Positions 52,941 to 61,160 of a stretch of 64,000 bases of DNA are shown one piece after another (position 1 is the stretch's first letter; each line of letters begins with the position of its first letter). Source of the stretch: Clostridiales bacterium. Lineage in GTDB: Bacteria > Bacillota > Clostridia > Oscillospirales > CAG-272. The position numbers and the translations under genes are program-made. Where the stretch lies: positions 1 through 64,000 of the forward strand of contig DULN01000009.1 in assembly GCA_012840355.1 (NCBI GenBank), given 5' to 3'. Below the pieces are notes generated by a model. The model saw nothing but the letters and a program-made list of their open reading frames with translations. It searched no databases and had not been told where the DNA came from.

Positions 52941-53391
52941 AGTCCTTTATTATTTCATACGGCCAGTCAATTATACCGCCGAACTCTTTTACGTTTGTAT
53001 ATCCAAGCTCTGCCAGCGCCTGAGCGGCTATTTTGCTTCGCCGCCCGCTGCGGCAATAAACAAGTATTAGCATATCTTTGTCAGGTAGCACCTCATCCGC
53101 CCGATCTTTTATTTCATCGTAGGGGATGAGCACGGCTCCCGCTATGTGGCCTTCTTTGTACTCCTCTGGCGTGCGCACGTCGAGGACCATGTAGTTTTCC
53201 TCGCTGTCCATGAGCGCTTTCGCCGCTTCTGCTGTAATGCTCACGTAAACCGCATCCCCTCTCCTAGGCACAAATGTTTCGCCAGTCGTGTCGGCAGGCA
53301 TGACTGGCATTTCTGCCGCAGCGCTGCCCGCGCAGCCCGTAAGCGCCAGCATTGCTAAAATAATTGCCGCGAGTCGTAATTTTATACCCAC
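52939..53391 (-). CDS. Rhodanese-domain lipoprotein
   Basis: 150 residues. Signal peptide with lipobox LTGC (Cys20), then a single rhodanese domain (about 50-148) whose active-site loop is CRSGRRS (Cys about 114). The domain binds sulfane sulfur as a persulfide. Membrane-anchored on the outside. Only 21 bp downstream of the CoA-disulfide reductase gene on the same strand, so the two are co-transcribed. Confidence 0.93.
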   Translation of the reverse strand: MGIKLRLAAIILAMLALTGCAGSAAAEMPVMPADTTGETFVPRRGDAVYVSITAEAAKALMDSEENYMVLDVRTPEEYKEGHIAGAVLIPYDEIKDRADEVLPDKDMLILVYCRSGRRSKIAAQALAELGYTNVKEFGGIIDWPYEIIKD

Positions 53392-53412
53392 TTTGCCGGG
53401 GTTTCGCCTCCT

Positions 53413-55071
53413 TTATTTTTTCAGCTCCTTTTCAATTCTTGCAGCCTCGTAGAGCCGCCATCCGCCGGCAAGGTTATAGCACTCGTAGCCGTAGCCCTCG
53501 AGCAGCCGGCAGGCTATATAGCTCCGTAAGCCGCTGTGGCAATGTACATATACAGGTTTGCCAGCCGGGATTTCATCTATACGCACGCGCAGCGAGTCGA
53601 GGGGGATATTTATAAAACCTTCTATCCTCCCGCGGCGGACTTCAGCCGGCGTGCGCACGTCAAGCAGCGTAACGCTTCCGTCGCGAGGCAGGCTGTCGGC
53701 TTCGTCCCAGAAAAACTGCTTAAGCTTGCCGCTTATCACATTTTCAGCCACAAATCCTAGCATATTAACCGGATCTTTCGCGCTACCATATGGCGGGGCA
53801 TAGCAAAGCTCAAGCTTTGCAAGATCTGTAACTTTCGCGCCCAGCCTCATCGCTGTAGCAATGACGTCCATGCGCTTGTCGACGCCGTCGAACCCGACAA
53901 TTTGTGCGCCAAGCAGCCGGTGCGTCTTTTTATCCCAGATCGCCTTTATCGACATGCTTTTCGCGCCGGGATAATATGTGGCGTGCGACGCCGCGTATAT
54001 ATATGTTTTGTCATAATCGATGCAGGCGCTTTTCGCCGCGCGCTCGTTAATGCCGGTTGTGGCGACAGTCATATCGAAAATTTTAAGCACAGCCGAACCC
54101 TGCGTGCCTTCGTACTGGCTGTCAATACCCGCGATGTTGTCGGCGGCGATTCTGCCCTGGCGGTTCGCCGGCCCGGCGAGTGGTAAAAATGCCGGCTTGC
54201 CGGTGACATAATCGACGACCTCAACAGCGTCGCCGACAGCATAAACGTCTGGCACGTTTGTGCGCATATGCGCGTCGACGATTATCTGCCCGCGGGTGTT
54301 TGTTGTGATGCCCGAGCCGGCAAGAAAATCGGTATCGGGCTTGACGCCGACGGCCACAACCGCAAAGTCGGCGGCTATCTCCCCGCGCCCGAGCTTTAGC
54401 ACAAGGCCATCTGCGGTTTCGTCAATTGCCGTTATGCCGTTGTTTAGTATGAGCTTAATCCCTTTGCTCCTTATATAGGCATGAACGTCTGCAGCCATCT
54501 CAAAATCAAGCGGCGGGATAAGGTGGTCGGCAAGCTCTATAATAATGACGTCAAGCCCGGCTTTAACCAAATTCTCGGCAATCTCAACCCCAATATATCC
54601 TCCGCCTACAACAGCCGCCGATTTCGGGCGCGCTTCGTTTACATAATCCTTTATTTTTTGCGCGTCGGGGATGTTTCTGAGGGTAAACACCTTTTTTGAG
54701 CTTATGCCGGGTATGTTTGGCAACACGGGCTTAGCGCCGGGCGCAAGGATAAGCGCGTCGTAGCTATCCTTGTACGCTTCGCCCGCAGCATTTTTAATTG
54801 TTATTGCCTTTTCTTTCGTATCAATGGCAACAGCTTCGCTTTTGGTGCGTACATCTATATTAAAGCGGGCTTTTAGGCTTTCCGGCGTTTGCAGCGTCAG
54901 ATCCTCCATGTCCTCGATAACGCCGCCTATATAGTATGGCAGCCCGCAATTAGCAAATGAAACGTATTCTCCCCGCTCAATTATGATTATTTCCGCATGC
55001 TCGTCAAGCCTTCTAAGCCGTGCCGCCGCCGAAGCGCCGCCGGCAACTCCGCCTACAATAACCGTTTTCAA
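53413..55071 (-). CDS. CoA-disulfide reductase fused to rhodanese (CoADR-RHD type)
   Basis: 552 residues. The N-terminal flavoprotein starts VGGVAGGASAAARLRRL, with single active-site Cys43 (FANCGLPYYIGG) as in CoA-disulfide reductases, NAD-binding VGGGYIGVEIAENL (about 155-168) and the FAD motif VYAVGDAVE. The C-terminal rhodanese domain (about 460-550) has CHSGLRS. Known homologues reduce CoA disulfide, persulfide or polysulfide with NAD(P)H. A divergent Crp/Fnr regulator gene begins 41 bp away. Confidence 0.94.
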   Translation of the reverse strand: MKTVIVGGVAGGASAAARLRRLDEHAEIIIIERGEYVSFANCGLPYYIGGVIEDMEDLTLQTPESLKARFNIDVRTKSEAVAIDTKEKAITIKNAAGEAYKDSYDALILAPGAKPVLPNIPGISSKKVFTLRNIPDAQKIKDYVNEARPKSAAVVGGGYIGVEIAENLVKAGLDVIIIELADHLIPPLDFEMAADVHAYIRSKGIKLILNNGITAIDETADGLVLKLGRGEIAADFAVVAVGVKPDTDFLAGSGITTNTRGQIIVDAHMRTNVPDVYAVGDAVEVVDYVTGKPAFLPLAGPANRQGRIAADNIAGIDSQYEGTQGSAVLKIFDMTVATTGINERAAKSACIDYDKTYIYAASHATYYPGAKSMSIKAIWDKKTHRLLGAQIVGFDGVDKRMDVIATAMRLGAKVTDLAKLELCYAPPYGSAKDPVNMLGFVAENVISGKLKQFFWDEADSLPRDGSVTLLDVRTPAEVRRGRIEGFINIPLDSLRVRIDEIPAGKPVYVHCHSGLRSYIACRLLEGYGYECYNLAGGWRLYEAARIEKELKK

Positions 55072-55112
55072 TTTTTATACCCCCAATTAAAGCTGTAAAG
55101 GAGTGCGGGTGC

Positions 55113-55793
55113 ATGGAAATTAACGAATGCGCTCTAACATTTAGAAAATATCTGCCTTTTTGGGATAAACTTGAGGACTCTGATAAAAGCTTGCTTTGCG
55201 ATAACTCGTCGCTTTTAAAATACCCTAAAGGCACAAATGTACATGGCGGGAGCGGGGAGTGTACCGGCGCGGTTTTGGTCAAATCCGGCTGCCTGCGCAC
55301 CTACATTATGTCGGAGACAGGCAAAGAAGTGACGCTCTACAGGCTCTACCCCGGCGACTTATGCATGCTTTCGGCGTCCTGTGTGCTCAAAGCTATAACT
55401 TTCGACGTTTTCGTCGACGCCGAAGATGACAGCGAGTGCTATGTAATCGGCGGGCGTGTCCTCGCCGAAATAACCGATCGCAATATATACGCTGAAAACT
55501 TCGCGCTGCAGGTTGCAGTCGAACGGTTTTCCGACGTGATGTGGGTGATGCAGCAGATACTATTTATGAGCTTCGACCGCAGGCTTGCGATTTTCCTCTG
55601 GGACGAGATAAGCAAAACCGGCCAAAATACGGTGCACCTTACCCACGAGCAGATCGCAAAATACATGGGCTCGGCGCGCGAGGTCGTCTCGCGCATGCTA
55701 AAGTATTTCGCAGCCGAAGGGGTTACCGAAAACACGCGCGGCGGCGTCACCGTGCTTGACAAAGAAAAGCTCCGCGCTCTCGCCATGGGCTAA
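55113..55793 (+). CDS. Crp/Fnr-family transcriptional regulator
   Basis: 226 residues. Cyclic-nucleotide-binding-type beta barrel (about 20-125, SGCLRTYIMSETGKEVTLYRLYPGD shown only in part: LYRLYPGDLCML), a dimerisation helix and a winged HTH (about 155-220) with recognition helix SAREVVSRMLKYF. The E-x-x-S-R pattern is FNR-like and suits TGA-containing half-sites. No FNR [4Fe-4S] ligand set is evident. Divergent from the CoA-disulfide reductase operon, which it probably controls; a candidate site lies upstream of trxA at 56281. Confidence 0.92.
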   Translation: MEINECALTFRKYLPFWDKLEDSDKSLLCDNSSLLKYPKGTNVHGGSGECTGAVLVKSGCLRTYIMSETGKEVTLYRLYPGDLCMLSASCVLKAITFDVFVDAEDDSECYVIGGRVLAEITDRNIYAENFALQVAVERFSDVMWVMQQILFMSFDRRLAIFLWDEISKTGQNTVHLTHEQIAKYMGSAREVVSRMLKYFAAEGVTENTRGGVTVLDKEKLRALAMG

Positions 55794-55800
55794 AAAACCT

Positions 55801-55828
55801 ATGCTCCCGTGCTAGCGGGAGCATTTTT
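55801..55828. terminator. Bidirectional terminator between the Crp/Fnr gene and trxA
   Basis: ATGCTCCCG-TGCTAG-CGGGAGCAT followed by TTTT on the plus strand; on the minus strand AGGTTTTTT follows. Confidence 0.9.
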
Positions 55829-55867
55829 CATCCGCCGGCAAAAAGCTGCTGGCGGCTATTGGCGCGT

Positions 55868-56191
55868 TTATACCGACAGCTGCTGCTCGAGCATTGCCTT
55901 TATCGCCGCTTTGGGGCGCGCGCCGACAGAGCGGTTTACTACCTTTCCTTCCTTAATTACAACAAGCGTCGGGATGCTCATCACGCCGAACGCCTGCGCA
56001 AGCTCCGGCTGCTCGTCGACATTGACCTTGACAATCTTTACGTTGTCAGCCTCCTCGGCCAGCTCGTCGATAACCGGAGCAAGCATTCGGCAAGGCCCGC
56101 ACCAAGATGCGTAGAAATCTATCAAAACGGGCATCTCAGACTCCATAACTTCAGTCTGGAAATTATCTTTCGTCACATGCAATACTGACAT
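55868..56191 (-). CDS. trxA: Thioredoxin
   Basis: 107 residues, the standard length. Active site WCGPC (about 30-34), cis-Pro in SIPTLVVIK and the usual FYASWCGPCRMLAP context. It reduces protein disulfides, fed by thioredoxin reductase (not in the window). Its promoter region has a -10 box TATAAT (56258-56253) with no good -35 but a palindrome centred near -41, suggesting activator-dependent transcription. Confidence 0.96.
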   Translation of the reverse strand: MSVLHVTKDNFQTEVMESEMPVLIDFYASWCGPCRMLAPVIDELAEEADNVKIVKVNVDEQPELAQAFGVMSIPTLVVIKEGKVVNRSVGARPKAAIKAMLEQQLSV

Positions 56192-56252
56192 TCTTGTTCC
56201 CCCACCCTATATTTTTTATTTGGGCTAAACCCTTTTGTCTTTTTGCACTTTT

Positions 56253-56293
56253 ATTATAACCGAAAATCCATAAAAATAAAGTGACCGGGTCAC
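56253..56293 (-). promoter_or_regulatory. trxA promoter with Crp/Fnr-like palindrome near -41
   Basis: On the minus strand, TATAAT occupies 56258-56253, giving a start near 56246. GTGACC-G-GGTCAC (56281-56293) is a 13-bp palindrome centred at 56287, about position -41, where class II Crp/Fnr activators bind. The -35 hexamer is poor, as expected for activated promoters. The binding protein is inferred to be the neighbouring Crp/Fnr regulator. Confidence 0.6.
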
Positions 56294-56322
56294 ATATTAA
56301 ATATTAGCCGGACGCGCTATTA

Positions 56323-56351
56323 TTGAAAAAGCCGTGTTCGTTTGCTATAAT
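56323..56351 (+). promoter_or_regulatory. Sigma-A promoter of pepF
   Basis: TTGAAA at 56323-56328, 17-bp spacer, TATAAT at 56346-56351; AAGGAGCT precedes the ATG. Confidence 0.85.
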
Positions 56352-56386
56352 AACAAAAACTAACTAAATAAGGAGCTACCCGCCAT

Positions 56387-58180
56387 ATGGACAAACCTAT
56401 AAAGCGTAGCGAGCAAAAAGCAGAGTATACATGGGACACATCTCATATCTTCCCCAGCGACGAGGCATGGCTTGCCGCATACAGCAGCCTTGAGTCTGAA
56501 ATCGAAAAAACGGTAGGGTTTTCAGGCAAGCTCGGCTCGTCGGCAAAAAAGCTTTATGAGTTTTTGCTTTTTGACGAGAAGCTGTCGATTGAGCTAAACA
56601 AAGTTTACTCATATGCGATGCTAAAAAGCGACGAGGATAAAGGCAACTCGAAATATGCCGATTACTATGGGCGCGCGGTTTCGCTGTACACAAAGTACGG
56701 AGAAAAAATCGCGTTTGCGCGCCCTGAAATTGTCGCTATACCGGACGAGGTGCTTGAGCGGTTCTACGCCGAGCTGCCCGAGCTTTCCGAGTTTAAGCTC
56801 TGCATCGACCGAATCCGCAGGATGAAAGCACACACGCTCTCGCCGGCGGAGGAGGCGTTGCTTGCCGCAGCCGGCGAGCTTGCAAACGCTCCCGACAACA
56901 TCGCCTCGCAATTCCGAAACGCCGACTTGCGATTCCCAGACATCAAAGATAAGGATGGGAACCCAATCCCCGTTACCCAAGGCAGCTTCATACCGCTCAT
57001 GGAGTCGCCGGACGTTAATATTAGAAAGCAAGCGTTCGAGTCGGTATACCACACCTATGACAAGTTCAAAAATACCGTCGCCGCGATGCTCGACGCACAA
57101 ATAAAACAGCTGACATTCTTCCGCAAAGCGCGAAAATTCAACTCTAACCTTGAGAAAGCGCTGTTTGGAAATGAAGTGCCGGTTGAAGTGTACGAAAACC
57201 TCATCAAAGCCGTGGGCGACCGACTTTCTGTACTCCACAAGTATGTAGAGCTGCGCAAAAAGCTGTTGGGCGTAGACGAGCTTCACATGTACGACCTTTA
57301 TGTACCGATTGTGCCCGACGTCGACGACAAATACCCGTACGAGAAATCCTGCGAAATCTGCCGCAAAGCGCTTGCCCCGCTTGGCGAGCGCTACATCGCC
57401 GCGCTGGACGAAGGGTTTTCCAGCCGCTGGATAGACGTTTACGAGAATGAAGGCAAACGCGGCGGAGCTTATTCGATGGGCACCCGCCCGCACCCATATG
57501 TGCTTCTCAACTACAAAGACACGCTCGACAACATGTTCACTCTCGCGCATGAGATGGGGCATGCCTTGCACTCGTATTTTTCGGCAAAGGCGCAGCGACC
57601 GGTCTACTCGGATTATGCCATCTTCGTCGCCGAAGTTGCCTCAACTTTCAACGAGGCGCTGCTCATGCAGTACCTTCTTGATAACACCGACGATAAAAAG
57701 CAGCGCGCGTATTTTATAAACCACTTCCTCGAGCAGTTTAGGACGACGCTATACCGGCAGACGATGTTCGCCGAGTTCGAGCTTGAGATAAACCGCATGT
57801 CCGAGTCGGGCGCAACGCTGACGGCTGACGCGCTCTGCGATATTTACTATAAGCTCAACCAAAAGTACTACGGCAGCAGCATTGTGGTAGACCGCGAAAT
57901 CGCTGTCGAATGGGCGCGAATCCCTCACTTTTTCATGGACTTCTACGTCTACCAGTACGCAACCGGCTATTCTGCCGCGATTGCGCTTGCTGAAAAAGTG
58001 CTGCGCGAAGGGGAGCCGGCTGTCGGCGCATACCTCGAGTTCCTCTCAAGCGGCTCAACTGCCGACCCGATAACGCTGCTACGCCGCGCCGGCGTAGACA
58101 TGACCACGCCGCAGCCGATATACGACGCGCTCGGATTGTTCGACAGGCTTATCAACGAGCTTGACAGCCTGATGGGATGA
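56387..58180 (+). CDS. pepF: Oligoendopeptidase F (M3B family)
   Basis: 597 residues, normal length. Zinc-binding HEMGHALHSYF (about 384-394) and the downstream Glu region FVAEVASTFNEALL match PepF; the N-terminal oligo_F domain is intact (WDTSHIFPSDEAWLAAY). A cytoplasmic metallopeptidase that cuts peptides of moderate length. Own promoter; monocistronic. Confidence 0.97.
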   Translation: MDKPIKRSEQKAEYTWDTSHIFPSDEAWLAAYSSLESEIEKTVGFSGKLGSSAKKLYEFLLFDEKLSIELNKVYSYAMLKSDEDKGNSKYADYYGRAVSLYTKYGEKIAFARPEIVAIPDEVLERFYAELPELSEFKLCIDRIRRMKAHTLSPAEEALLAAAGELANAPDNIASQFRNADLRFPDIKDKDGNPIPVTQGSFIPLMESPDVNIRKQAFESVYHTYDKFKNTVAAMLDAQIKQLTFFRKARKFNSNLEKALFGNEVPVEVYENLIKAVGDRLSVLHKYVELRKKLLGVDELHMYDLYVPIVPDVDDKYPYEKSCEICRKALAPLGERYIAALDEGFSSRWIDVYENEGKRGGAYSMGTRPHPYVLLNYKDTLDNMFTLAHEMGHALHSYFSAKAQRPVYSDYAIFVAEVASTFNEALLMQYLLDNTDDKKQRAYFINHFLEQFRTTLYRQTMFAEFELEINRMSESGATLTADALCDIYYKLNQKYYGSSIVVDREIAVEWARIPHFFMDFYVYQYATGYSAAIALAEKVLREGEPAVGAYLEFLSSGSTADPITLLRRAGVDMTTPQPIYDALGLFDRLINELDSLMG

Positions 58181-58283
58181 AAATGGGGGATTAGCCTCAC
58201 GGTCTTTAGCCGCAAGCTTGCGAAAATAATCCGCCGCTTTTTCGCCTATAAATGGCAAAAGTGGCGGAGCTTATTATTTTAAT

Positions 58284-59564
58284 TTACTTTTCAGCTAAAA
58301 TCTTTTCAATGCAAGCGATTTTTACACAAACGCAAAGAGCGTCCACGGCTTTCTTAAGCTCTTCAATCGGCGGATAGGTCGGCGCGATGCGGAGGTTTCG
58401 GTCGCGCGGGTCGCGCCTGTACGGGAAAGTCGCGCCTGCCGGCGTGAGCTTTATGCCGAGCTCTTCCATAAGGCTATACACCTTTTTTGCGCAGCCGTCG
58501 CAGACGTTAAGGCTGATAAAATACCCTCCGCGAGGAGTGTTCCACTCGGCAACACCCGTGCCGCCGAGCTCGCGCTCGAGCGTGTCGCAAACAGTTTTAA
58601 ATTTCGGGCGCAGCAGCGCCGCGTGCTTTTTCATATGCTCGAGGATTTTATCGCGCGAGGATAAAAACTTTGCGTGCCGCAGCTGGTTGAGCTTGTCATG
58701 GCATATCGTCTGCATCGCCATGACCGACTTTATGTACTCGACATTGGAGCGGCTTGCGATTATTGCGGCGACGCCGGCGCCCGGGAACGTGATCTTTGAG
58801 GTCGACACGAACATATAAACCATGTCCGTGCTGCCGTATTTTTCGCACTCGGCAAAAATATCAAGCAACTTGTCGCCTTCGTCATAAAGGTCGTGCACGA
58901 TATAGGCGTTGTCCCAAAAGATGCGGAAGTCCGGCGCTGCTGGCTTGAGTGCCGCAAACCTTTTCACCGTTTCGTCGGAGTATGTAATGCCGTCGGGATT
59001 GCTGTATTTCGGCACGCACCATATGCCTTTCACCAACGGGTCGCGCACCGCGGCTTCCACCGCGTCCATATCAGGCCCCTCCGTCGTCATCGGGATGTTT
59101 ATCATCTCGATGCCGAAGGTCTCGCAGATTGAAAAATGCCTATCATAGCCCGGAACAGGACACAAAAACTTTATATTGCCCTGTCTCGACCACGGCTCAG
59201 AGTCTTTTGAGACGCCGAGCAACATATTCCGAGCCACGGTGTCGAACATAACATTGAGGCTCGAGTTGCCGCATACTATGATGTTTTCGGCCGGCGCGCC
59301 GGTTAGATACGAGAACATGCGTTTTGCTTCCGGCGTGCCGTCGGGCAAGCCGTAACTGCGATAGTCGCGCCCGTCCTCTCCCGCGCAGTCTTCAGGTGTC
59401 ACGAGGATGCTCAGCATCTCTTGCGAGAGGTCGAGCTGGTCGCGCCCGGGCACACCCCTCGACATGTCAAGAGTTAGGCCAGCGCTTTTTAGTGCGGCAT
59501 ACTTCTCCTTCTCTTCGGCGAGCAGGGTCTCAAGCTCGCCGCGCGTCATGTTCCGGTATTCCAT
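58284..59564 (-). CDS. Class I pyridoxal-phosphate aminotransferase, type Ic aspartate aminotransferase-like
   Basis: 426 residues. The Schiff-base lysine lies in STSKITFPGAG (about 261), with NPDGITYS and FWDNAYIVHDL (cofactor pocket), and the C-terminal RIAPTYPP Arg motif. The wording of these motifs follows the Ic subgroup of aspartate aminotransferases rather than AspC. It interconverts aspartate and 2-oxoglutarate with oxaloacetate and glutamate. It shares the strand with asnS but is separated from it by a strong hairpin. Confidence 0.88.
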   Translation of the reverse strand: MEYRNMTRGELETLLAEEKEKYAALKSAGLTLDMSRGVPGRDQLDLSQEMLSILVTPEDCAGEDGRDYRSYGLPDGTPEAKRMFSYLTGAPAENIIVCGNSSLNVMFDTVARNMLLGVSKDSEPWSRQGNIKFLCPVPGYDRHFSICETFGIEMINIPMTTEGPDMDAVEAAVRDPLVKGIWCVPKYSNPDGITYSDETVKRFAALKPAAPDFRIFWDNAYIVHDLYDEGDKLLDIFAECEKYGSTDMVYMFVSTSKITFPGAGVAAIIASRSNVEYIKSVMAMQTICHDKLNQLRHAKFLSSRDKILEHMKKHAALLRPKFKTVCDTLERELGGTGVAEWNTPRGGYFISLNVCDGCAKKVYSLMEELGIKLTPAGATFPYRRDPRDRNLRIAPTYPPIEELKKAVDALCVCVKIACIEKILAEK

Positions 59565-59621
59565 ACGCTTTTTTGTCCTTTGGGTTTGTAGTTTTGCTAT
59601 ATATATATATTAGGCACAAAG

Positions 59622-59655
59622 CCGGCGGTGTGCGGGGACTTTTGCACACCGCCGG
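59622..59655. terminator. Strong hairpin between asnS and the aminotransferase gene
   Basis: CCGGCGGTGTGC (59622-59633) and GCACACCGCCGG (59644-59655): perfect 12-bp stem with a 10-nt loop. On the minus strand, where it follows asnS, the tail is only CTTTGT; the better T-run is on the plus strand side. Probably a partial terminator. Confidence 0.65.
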
Positions 59656-59668
59656 AACTTCTTTTTTA

Positions 59669-61063
59669 TTAAAATTCTGCAGTACCGGTGGTACGTGGGA
59701 AAGGAATGACGTCGCGGATATTTGTCATACCCGTGACATACATTATCAGGCGCTCAAATCCGAGACCGAAGCCCGAATGTATGCATCCGCCGTATTTGCG
59801 CAGCTCGGTGTACCACCAATAGTCTTTGGGGTCAAGACCGAAACGCCTATATGCTTCCTCAAGCTTATCAAGACGCTCTTCGCGCTGCGAGCCACCGCAT
59901 AGCTCTCCGACGCCAGGGACAAGCAGGTCGGCAGCCGCGACGGTCTTGCCGTCGTCGTTTTGGCGCATGTAAAACGCCTTGATCTCCCGCGGCCAGTCAT
60001 ACACGAACACCGGGCGCTTGAAATACTCCTCCGTAAGATACCGCTCGTGTTCGGTCTGAAGATCCTGCCCCCATCCGACAGGGTAATCGAATTTTTTGCC
60101 GCTTGTCTCAAGCAGTTTTATAGCGTCAGTATAGCTTACTCGAGCAAACTCGTTGTCAAGTATGTTTGTAAGCCGCTCAAGCAGGGTGTTGTCGATGAAT
60201 TTGTTGAAAAACTCCATTTCTGCCGGGCATCTGTCGAGCAGGTGGCGGATGATGTATTTCAGCATCGCCTCCTGGACGTCCATGTTGTCGGACAAATCGG
60301 CGAAAGCCATTTCGGGCTCAACCATCCAGAATTCGGCGGCATGCCTTGGAGTGTACGATTTCTCAGCGCGGAACGTGGGACCGAATGTGTAGACCTTGCC
60401 GAACGCCATCGCAAAGCACTCGACGTTGAGCTGCCCCGACACCGTCAGGTTCACCTGCCTGCCGAAGAAGTCCTGCGCGTAGTCGACCGCGCCACCTTCA
60501 GCCCTCGGGACATTCTCGAGGTCCAGCGTGGTGACGCGGAACATTTCGCCCGCCCCTTCGCAGTCACTGGTCGTGATTATCGGCGTATGCACGTACACGA
60601 ACCCGCGCTCATGGAAGAAGCTGTGGATGGCGAACGCCGCCTCGCTGCGAACTCGGAAGACCGCTCCGTATGTGTTCGTGCGCGGGCGCAGGTGCGCTAT
60701 TGTGCGCAAAAACTCGTGGGAATGCCTTTTCTTCTGCAGCGGATAATCGGGGGTGGACGGCCCTTCGACTTCAATCGTCTTTGCGCGCAGCTCAAACGGC
60801 TGCTTCGCCTCGGGTGTGAGCACCAGCTCGCCCGTCGCTATGACCGCCGCGCCCACATTTTGCGAGGCTATCTCCTCGTAGTTTTCGAGCGATTCGCTTT
60901 CAAAAACAATTTGCAGGGTTGGAAAACAACTTCCGTCATTTAAATCGATAAATCCGAACCTATTCGAGGCGCGGATCGAACGGCACCAACCCGCAACCGT
61001 TATTGTCTTGCCGCCAAAATCATCGGGTGAAGCGTAAATATCTCTGATTTGAGTTCTTTCCAT
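59669..61063 (-). CDS. asnS: Asparaginyl-tRNA synthetase
   Basis: 464 residues from ATG 61063; a TTG at 61069 is less likely. OB-fold anticodon-binding domain (about 15-105, [23 protein letters not shown] shown in part: CRSIRAS, FIDLNDG) and class II catalytic domain with motif 2 [21 protein letters not shown] (FRAEKS) and motif 3 GFGLGFERL. The length and AsnRS-type details separate it from AspRS. It charges tRNA-Asn directly. Confidence 0.96.
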   Translation of the reverse strand: MERTQIRDIYASPDDFGGKTITVAGWCRSIRASNRFGFIDLNDGSCFPTLQIVFESESLENYEEIASQNVGAAVIATGELVLTPEAKQPFELRAKTIEVEGPSTPDYPLQKKRHSHEFLRTIAHLRPRTNTYGAVFRVRSEAAFAIHSFFHERGFVYVHTPIITTSDCEGAGEMFRVTTLDLENVPRAEGGAVDYAQDFFGRQVNLTVSGQLNVECFAMAFGKVYTFGPTFRAEKSYTPRHAAEFWMVEPEMAFADLSDNMDVQEAMLKYIIRHLLDRCPAEMEFFNKFIDNTLLERLTNILDNEFARVSYTDAIKLLETSGKKFDYPVGWGQDLQTEHERYLTEEYFKRPVFVYDWPREIKAFYMRQNDDGKTVAAADLLVPGVGELCGGSQREERLDKLEEAYRRFGLDPKDYWWYTELRKYGGCIHSGFGLGFERLIMYVTGMTNIRDVIPFPRTTGTAEF

Positions 61064-61092
61064 TAACAACGTCCCAAACTTTCTATAAGGCT

Positions 61093-61121
61093 ATTATAAT
61101 TTATATTTGTTAACGATTCAA
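61093..61121 (-). promoter_or_regulatory. Sigma-A promoter of asnS
   Basis: Minus strand: TTGAAT (61121-61116), 17-bp spacer, TATAAT (61098-61093). The start is about 25 nt before the ATG, leaving no room for a T-box. Confidence 0.85.
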
Positions 61122-61124
61122 GAC

Positions 61125-61160
61125 AAAAATGCAAAATCGCAAAAACAATCTTGCATTTTT
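61125..61160. terminator. Bidirectional terminator after the DUF4838 gene
   Basis: AAAAATGCAA (61125-61134) and TTGCATTTTT (61151-61160) form a stem whose A/T ends supply U-tracts in both directions; the last base overlaps the DUF4838 gene stop codon. Confidence 0.75.

Noticed and set aside
56621-57571. 316-codon minus-strand frame opposite pepF
   Set aside because: Shadow of the pepF reading frame, with no ribosome site or known domain.
59590-59612. AT dinucleotide run as a regulatory repeat
   Set aside because: A short ATATAT run near a promoter region is expected by chance and shows no further structure.
59960-60943. 327-codon plus-strand frame opposite asnS
   Set aside because: Shadow of asnS; no motif and no promoter.
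61064-61124. T-box leader for asnS
   Set aside because: The predicted start site is only about 25 nt before the ATG; no specifier arm or T-box sequence.
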